64,000 nucleotides of DNA from Rosa chinensis. Lineage: Eukaryota > Streptophyta > Magnoliopsida > Rosales > Rosaceae. The DNA lies in the NCBI RefSeq assembly GCF_002994745.2, contig NC_037090.1:27324501-27388500 (forward strand), read 5' to 3'. The notes below the pieces were generated by a model. It had not been told where the DNA came from. It worked only from the letters and a program-made list of their open reading frames with translations, and made no database searches. Below are positions 58,659 to 64,000 of the stretch, piece by piece. Position 1 is the stretch's first letter. Every line of letters starts with the position of its first letter. Position numbers and translations under genes: made by a program.

Positions 58659-58992
58659 TGATAGCCATGGCATCGATGAGCTAGGGTTTGTGAAATGAAC
58701 ATGAAAAACAAAGAGAGAGATATTTTCAGAGAGAAGAACTCACACACCTCTTTCTATTTCTCACAGCTTTCTTAACAGAATCAGAGAGAGTATCTCTATT
58801 TATACAAGACACCTAACTAATTAACTAATTAGCTCTAATCAACTAACTAACTAATTAGCTCTAATCAACTAATTAGTAACTAATTAACTAATTAATTGTT
58901 GAAACAGATATAATAGCTGCAAACAGCTGGCAAAAGAAACGTGTCCAAAATACACTCGAAACTTCTAGATAGAGTTTCATAACCAGCTAACA
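58659..58992 (-). repeat. 5' LTR of the Copia element
   Basis: Right LTR, same ends as the left one. It has two extra TAACTAATTAGCTC-type units and should contain the element promoter (CTATTTATACAAGAC on the plus strand is present in both LTRs). Confidence 0.95.
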
Positions 58993-58997
58993 GTTTA

Positions 58998-59806
58998 GCT
59001 TTTAATCTATTTTAGCAGCTGCACCAGACTTCTAAGTGACTCTCCATTATAACTTTTAGCTATCTCGCTCCTAAATATTGAGAGCGAGATAAGACTCTCT
59101 ATAATTTAAAATATTTCTTTTAAGTTATTTTATGTAATTTATAAGTACATTTAAATTATTTAATCTTCATTTGAAAAATAATACAAATTCAAAATTAGCT
59201 AAAATAGAGAGCACTAAAATGGCTAGCCAAAATAGATACTTTGGCTTAAATTTGACTAAAAAAGTAACTAATATTGCTAAAAATACTCTAATAGGAAAAC
59301 ATCTCTTGACAATACCACTTAAATATCCCAACGCAGAATTAATTGTAGTTAGTTCTCCTCCTCGATACATATAGCAATGTAATTTTGGGGTTTGTTGACA
59401 AAATTCAAAATGCCAATCATGCATGAGATGTAAAGATAATTATGTATCTAAAGGTTCTAGAAGCTTTCGAGGGTTGGTGGAACTACTAGAGATAACCAGA
59501 TTCGCTTAAGTTAGCAAGATGAAGCGCATATGGTCTTCTAAGGGAACCTTTTCATTTTTGGATTTCGGACATAAATATGGATCCACCTTTTCAAACTGTA
59601 ATTTAAATATCTAGTTTGATTTCTTACACATTCGTGACACCATCATTCATATCTGGCAAGGAAGTTAATGTTTTTGCATGCACCTGTTTGGTTCATGGAC
59701 ATGACTGATCTCTCAGGAAGCAAGGTTTAAATTTGTATTTCCCTATAAAAATCCAGGGTTCTCCTTTGATTCTTTCACGGCTTTGTTCCACCTGCTTTAA
59801 TTTGCT

Positions 59807-59852
<46 letters not shown>

Positions 59853-59862
59853 AACAAATAAA
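58998..59862. other. Rest of MITE copy 2 and upstream region of the MBD-like gene
   Basis: 58998-59290 continues the MITE split by Copia. 59300-59810 shows no gene; its 3' end is probably promoter and 5' UTR of the next gene. Confidence 0.55.
59811..59849. repeat. (CT)n tract in the 5' UTR of the MBD-like gene
   Basis: CT dinucleotide run ending 13 nt before the ATG at 59863. Pyrimidine tracts at this position are common in plant leaders. Confidence 0.9.
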
Positions 59863-61883
59863 ATGGCTACTGTACTCTCTGGTGCAGATGAGTTACATTT
59901 GCAACTTCACCAAACGATAAAAAGATTGGTGGCGGTACGTCTTTTCATGGTTCGAACTTTATGTGGTACAGGTAGCTTGGTAGTTAGTAATTGATGTGGT
60001 TGACTGGTTATTCACATCAGAAAATTTCATTCTTTCTACGCAGAATGCCACATCCGAGTCCAAGAAGATATTTGAATCAGGAGCAGATCTCCCACAGGAA
60101 TCAAAGAATGCGGTTCCCATTTCTTATCTTCCCGCAGATGATGAAGGCGAGAAGATAGTAAAAATGGTGGGTTGATTATCTTAAATCCTATCTCTCCATC
60201 TATATGTGTGTACATATACATCATTCCACTGAGGAATTCATTTTTATATTTTATTTTAAGAATTGTTTGTGGAATCAACATTTCGATCATATTTTGAAAA
60301 AAATTGACCATTAAATTTTTAGGTTTTTTTCTTATAAGATTATCAAATTTTTAGGTTTTTTTCTTATAAGATTATCAAAGGGTACGGTTTCACTCATGCC
60401 TCCATGGTGACTCACTATTAAATTTTTAGGTATTTAAAAATTGATTATCGTTAAGATGTTCATAATCGTGATTACCATTATGAACATTACGGTTCAGGTT
60501 GGACAGATTTGGTTCGTCAATTGATTTGATCTAATTTGGTACCTTACCGATTATCAATTTGATTGAAAACTTGAAAAAGTGATATACTCATAGAGACCTA
60601 AAAAGTAAATGGTTAAGATGCCAATATGTGATTAAATAGTATGTCTAATACATTAAAATAACCAAAGAAAAAAATCCTTACTAGAAGGATATGTGTGCAT
60701 GTACATGTGTGTGAAATTTCTAGCAATGTACTCATTATCTCACACGTATATTTGTTTTGCAATTTCAGTTGGAGGAAAAACATGAAGTGAGACAAGCAAG
60801 AGTTATGATGTTTCCTGTTGGGGAAACTTCCTTTTCATTCCAACTTCCAGCAGATTTTCCTCTTCATCAGATTGACGTGGAAAAGGTCAGCATCACTCTA
60901 AGAGTTTGGTTATGATCGTTTCGATTAAATATATCTAAGAATTGCTATAAAGTTATGTGTATAGAAGTTCATGTTGTTGCTCCATATATTTATCTTCATG
61001 TGTTTTTTCTTTCTTAATTGTACGTGGCTGTTTGCATGTATATATGAGCATGCATGTTTGAAAGGGAAGTTACATGCACGCAACTATGTACAATTAAGAA
61101 AGAGAGAAAAACGTGGATGCATGCATGTTTTTTTCTTTTTTAATTGTACGTGGCCGCGTGCATGTATATATGAGCATGCTACAATTGGTGCCCCCGCTCC
61201 ATCATTCATATTTATTTTTTGACGGCTACAGTTGGTGCCCCCTGAGAGGGAATTTACTGGTACAAGTGGGTGTATCCGTAAATTTTCATTCTTTGAAAGG
61301 CTCAAGGGATGGAATATCGAGGTTAGGCAAAGACAAACTGGACGTGCCCTCGACTCGGTAATTACTAATTTGAATTATTGAATACTATTTGTTTCTTATT
61401 TGGAGATGCTGAAGTTTAGATCTACTGAAGAAATTATATATGATTCCGAAAGCCCTGTTTTTTTTTTTTTTTCCTTTTTTCTCTTCCACGATAATGCTCA
61501 AGTTTAATAATTTTCAAGTCTGGAAAATAAAGATTCCATGCATAATTTCTAAAACTGAAATCTATCTTGTAGTATTTCTATCACGAGAAGTCCAACAAAG
61601 TTTTGCGATCCGTTATAGAGGTGATAGGTTTCATCCTCTATGAAGATCCAACGGTGAGTTCAAATGATTTAAAACTATAAAATTCAAGCTTATTCACTTT
61701 TGGAATTAATTTTTGTTCTTGTTTGTTTTTTTGATCCCCTCTTTTAAGGCTGTGAAATCTGAAAAAAGAAAGGCAGCATCGACTTTACCAAAGGAAGAAT
61801 CCAGTAACAAAAGAGTCAACGTGGAGATGAAACAAAGTGAGGATTTCAATATCCAAGATGGCAATGAATTAACTATATATTGA
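59863..61883 (+). CDS. Small protein with an MBD-like (methyl-CpG-binding) domain
   Basis: Six phase-0 exons: 59863-59934, 60044-60166, 60769-60885, 61232-61357, 61573-61653 and 61749-61883, 654 nt, 217 residues. The start MATVLSGADELHLQLHQTIK is chosen as the first ATG after a CT-rich leader. Residues ~125-175 resemble an MBD: ERLKGWNIEVRQRQTGRALD, then YFYHEKSNKVLRSVIEVIGF, matching the GW..E.R.R..GR.D.YY......RS..EV..F pattern. The tail is basic (VKSEKRKAASTLPKEESSNK), a possible nuclear signal. MBD proteins read methylated DNA or bind chromatin. Binding to methyl-CpG is not assured since the key loop is short and diverged. The domain call is by pattern only. Confidence 0.7.
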
Positions 61884-62080
61884 GGATATTCCAATCTGCC
61901 GAGACTTGGATGAACTTAAAGCTAATTTGGTTTAGTTCCGAAGTGGGCAAAAATAGATTGAGTAGGTGTGCCCCAAAAGTTGTAGATCAATTGATCATAA
62001 GCGTTTCTGTTAGGAGGAGTTTTCAAATTAATGGTTCTTTCTATTAATGTAAGTTACTATATTTAGATGCATACATTTTA

Positions 62081-63502
62081 GGGAAAAATTCTCATATGGT
62101 ACATTTTTTTTTTTTTTTTGAGAATAAAGCGAAACTATATTCACATGAGATACGATTACAAGATATAAGTACGGGAGAGTCAAAATGACAATCCACATCT
62201 TAATATGAAGTCAGGAAACAAAAGTGCGTTCACTACTAATTAGCTGCGCTGCCTATAACTTTCACGAAAGTACATATTTATAACCAGAAAATGGAAGAAG
62301 TGGAAAAAGGTCTTCACTTCTCCTCAACCTAAACTAAAGGTGGCGTCATTAAAACCTTGTTCGTATAAAACCCAATGGGAAAAATTCCGAACTGAGGAAA
62401 GAGTACCACCTATTATAACAATTGGTCCCTAAACCAACTCAGCAACAAGCCAACAATCATGAATAAAGGCCGAGGTGAACTACGATCGACCCATTTCTTC
62501 TGTCAAACCCAAATTGAAAGTTTTGGACAGCTGTCTTGTGCCAATTGATTGTAGCCAATAGCAGCTCCTATTCCAGCAAAACAGGGAGGTTTCTTCTTGT
62601 GAGTAACAGCCTCAAAACTTCCTGCAACCGTTCGCACCTCCCGCGGGCAAAACTGGACAGCCACCAGTAGCGAAACACGAAGTTGATAGACAGCTGGTTG
62701 TCTTGGATTGTGAAATTCTTCTATGTTTATTTGTTCATCTCTGTCAACCATGATGAATAGAATAGAGCAAGATGGAACTCAATCGAGTAACTGGACAATT
62801 TGGAACAACACACTGTTCAGAAACTGAACACTATCTCCCAGTGGGAGAGAACAATAACCATTTAAACGGGGTTGAACCCCATCCAAACAAAAATCACCTG
62901 CAAAAATCCGTCATCAGAGATCACAACTAATCAAAACGCAATGATATTTGAATGTAAGAGAGGAAAATATCAAAGTTGTGAAGTAGTAAATCACATTCAA
63001 AGACGTCGTCGTAGATAGTCATGATACTCCTCAGAGGTTGGTTTTTGGATTACAGATCTACAATAGTGTAGATTTTGAAGTGATTCGTCCGAGAAGCCAC
63101 TTGGTCGATTTGAGTACGACGGTTAATGGTGTGCAGATATTGGATCAATGTCCAAAGGGTACAGGGCCAAAGAATAGAGTTCTTCTGTTTAAGATCACTG
63201 CGGAGGATCAAGGTAGACTGGCAGGGTATGACGAAACAAGAAGGACTCGATGGCGATCTCATAATCAATGGTGCAATGACGGAACTCGAACATGAACAAA
63301 TTAGTGAGGATCTGAACTTTGAAAAAAGTGAGATATCGGAAATGTCGGGGATATATTAGGGATATAGGAGAAAATATATCGTTTTTGAAAAATAGAGAAA
63401 CTGTGCTTTAGTTCAGGTACCATTATGGTAGTTTTAAAAGTTAAGGTACCAAAAAATGCAATAGACGATAGTCCAAGTACCATATGAGGATTTTTCCCTA
63501 AC
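62081..63502. mobile_element. Inverted-ended element with inner poly(T)-flanked insertion
   Basis: The left text TTAGGGAAAAATTCTCATATGGTAC (62079-62102) is inverted at the right as GTACCATATGAGGATTTTTC and CCTAA (63477-63501). Just inside the left end is a T-run (62104-62120), which could be the tail of a minus-strand retroposon inserted there. Interior frames (62503-62751, 63038-63359) show no domain I can name. Confidence 0.5.
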
Positions 63503-63665
63503 GGCAATATGGACACGTTGGCACCACGTAAGAAAACTTAATGGCAGAATAGATGGAAGTACCATATGGGGAAATGGTGCTTTAGTTCAGGTACCATCAG
63601 AGTAGTTTTAAAAGTTAAGGTATCAAAAAAATGCACTAGACGGTAGTTCAGGTACCATATGAAGT
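63408..63665. repeat. Diverged direct duplication
   Basis: GTGCTTTAGTTCAGGTACCAT ... GTAGTTTTAAAAGTTAAGGTA at 63410-63482 recurs at 63581-63662, each ending in a GTACCATATGA motif. Confidence 0.8.
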
Positions 63666-64000
63666 TTAGAAGTTCAAATAAAGTTAAAGAAGTTCAAATC
63701 TCCACCTCCTCAAATGATTGAAGTTATGATAGATTTCAATTTTCTATTTAGGCGCTTGTAATTTATACTATATTTAAGTTAAGGGTCGGGCTCTAATGAT
63801 GACCATTAAAATGACAACTTCATGAAGACTTTCTAATTAATGGTTGTGAGACTCACTTTTTGATCACACTTGGACAAATAAACCGTTAGATGTTTAAAAT
63901 TCAAGAGTAGATCATTTCTGTAAATTTTTAACCAATTTGAAAAATCATTAAGGCATGCATAATCGTAATTTATGTCATTTATGAACATGAAAGGTCCAGG
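63666..64000. other. No gene recognised at the right end
   Basis: AT-rich. Nothing supported. Confidence 0.5.

Larger units (their letters stand above)
52856..58992 (-). mobile_element. Ty1/Copia LTR retrotransposon, minus strand
   Basis: LTRs of 318 bp (52856-53173) and 334 bp (58659-58992) start TGATAGCCATG and end CAGCTAACA. The target duplication is GTTTA (52851-52855, 58993-58997). A primer-binding site for tRNA-iMet and a polypurine tract are present. The LTRs differ by about ten substitutions and several TAACTAAT-type indels, so the insertion is not recent. The order gag, protease, integrase, RT, RNase H defines Copia. Coding is broken by two in-frame stops and a frameshift. Confidence 0.96.

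Overview
This is plant nuclear DNA. It has spliced genes with GT-AG (and one GC-AG) introns and AT-rich intergenic DNA. It also has many classes of plant transposable element: CACTA, hAT, Mutator-like, Harbinger, Helitron, Copia, poly(A) retroposons and an endogenous pararetrovirus. The gene content (DREB2F-type AP2 factor, TRFL-type Myb protein, GULLO oxidase, MBD-like protein) is that of a eudicot. A Rosaceae-like genome is my impression only; nothing here proves it.

Host genes, left to right: the 3' half of an SMUBP-2/IGHMBP2-type SF1 helicase (184-1915, +); a DREB2F-like AP2/ERF factor (2534-3397, -); a six-exon TRF-like Myb protein with an internally duplicated acidic region (6450-10517, -); a 66-residue conserved plant protein of unknown function (24646-24846, -); an L-gulonolactone oxidase-like secreted flavoprotein (34484-39145, -); and a six-exon small protein with an MBD-like domain (59863-61883, +). 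They look like unrelated single genes; I see no pathway linking them.

The rest is mostly nested mobile DNA. From 12.6 to 23.1 kb an hAT-like element with terminal inverted repeats appears to enclose a duplicated GA-rich segment, a Mutator-like repeat with palindromic arrays, and a nearly full-length petuvirus-like endogenous pararetrovirus on the minus strand. From 26.7 to 29.2 kb lie a miniature Helitron, a 0.76-kb tandem duplication with poly(G) junctions and a Harbinger-type MITE. From 30.8 to 34.2 kb are a Mutator-like element with about 250-bp TIRs and a second copy of the palindromic-array family. The first GULLO intron holds a poly(A) retroposon that itself contains an hAT MITE.

The most notable object is at 43155-49635. 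It is a complete-ended CACTA element (5'-CACTACACC termini, TCT target duplication) with no transposase. It carries, in the same orientation, 5' and internal exons of the 26S proteasome ATPase gene RPT5 and seven exon segments of a plant UBX-domain (CDC48 adaptor) gene. It is a Pack-CACTA that has captured pieces of two ubiquitin-proteasome genes. To its right is a Copia element (52856-58992) inserted in a MITE, and at the far right an inverted-repeat element interrupted by a poly(T)-flanked insertion.

No tRNA or rRNA genes and no CRISPR array were recognised. Exon boundaries were set by hand from splice consensus and family knowledge. Family names come from recognising motifs, not from a database search.
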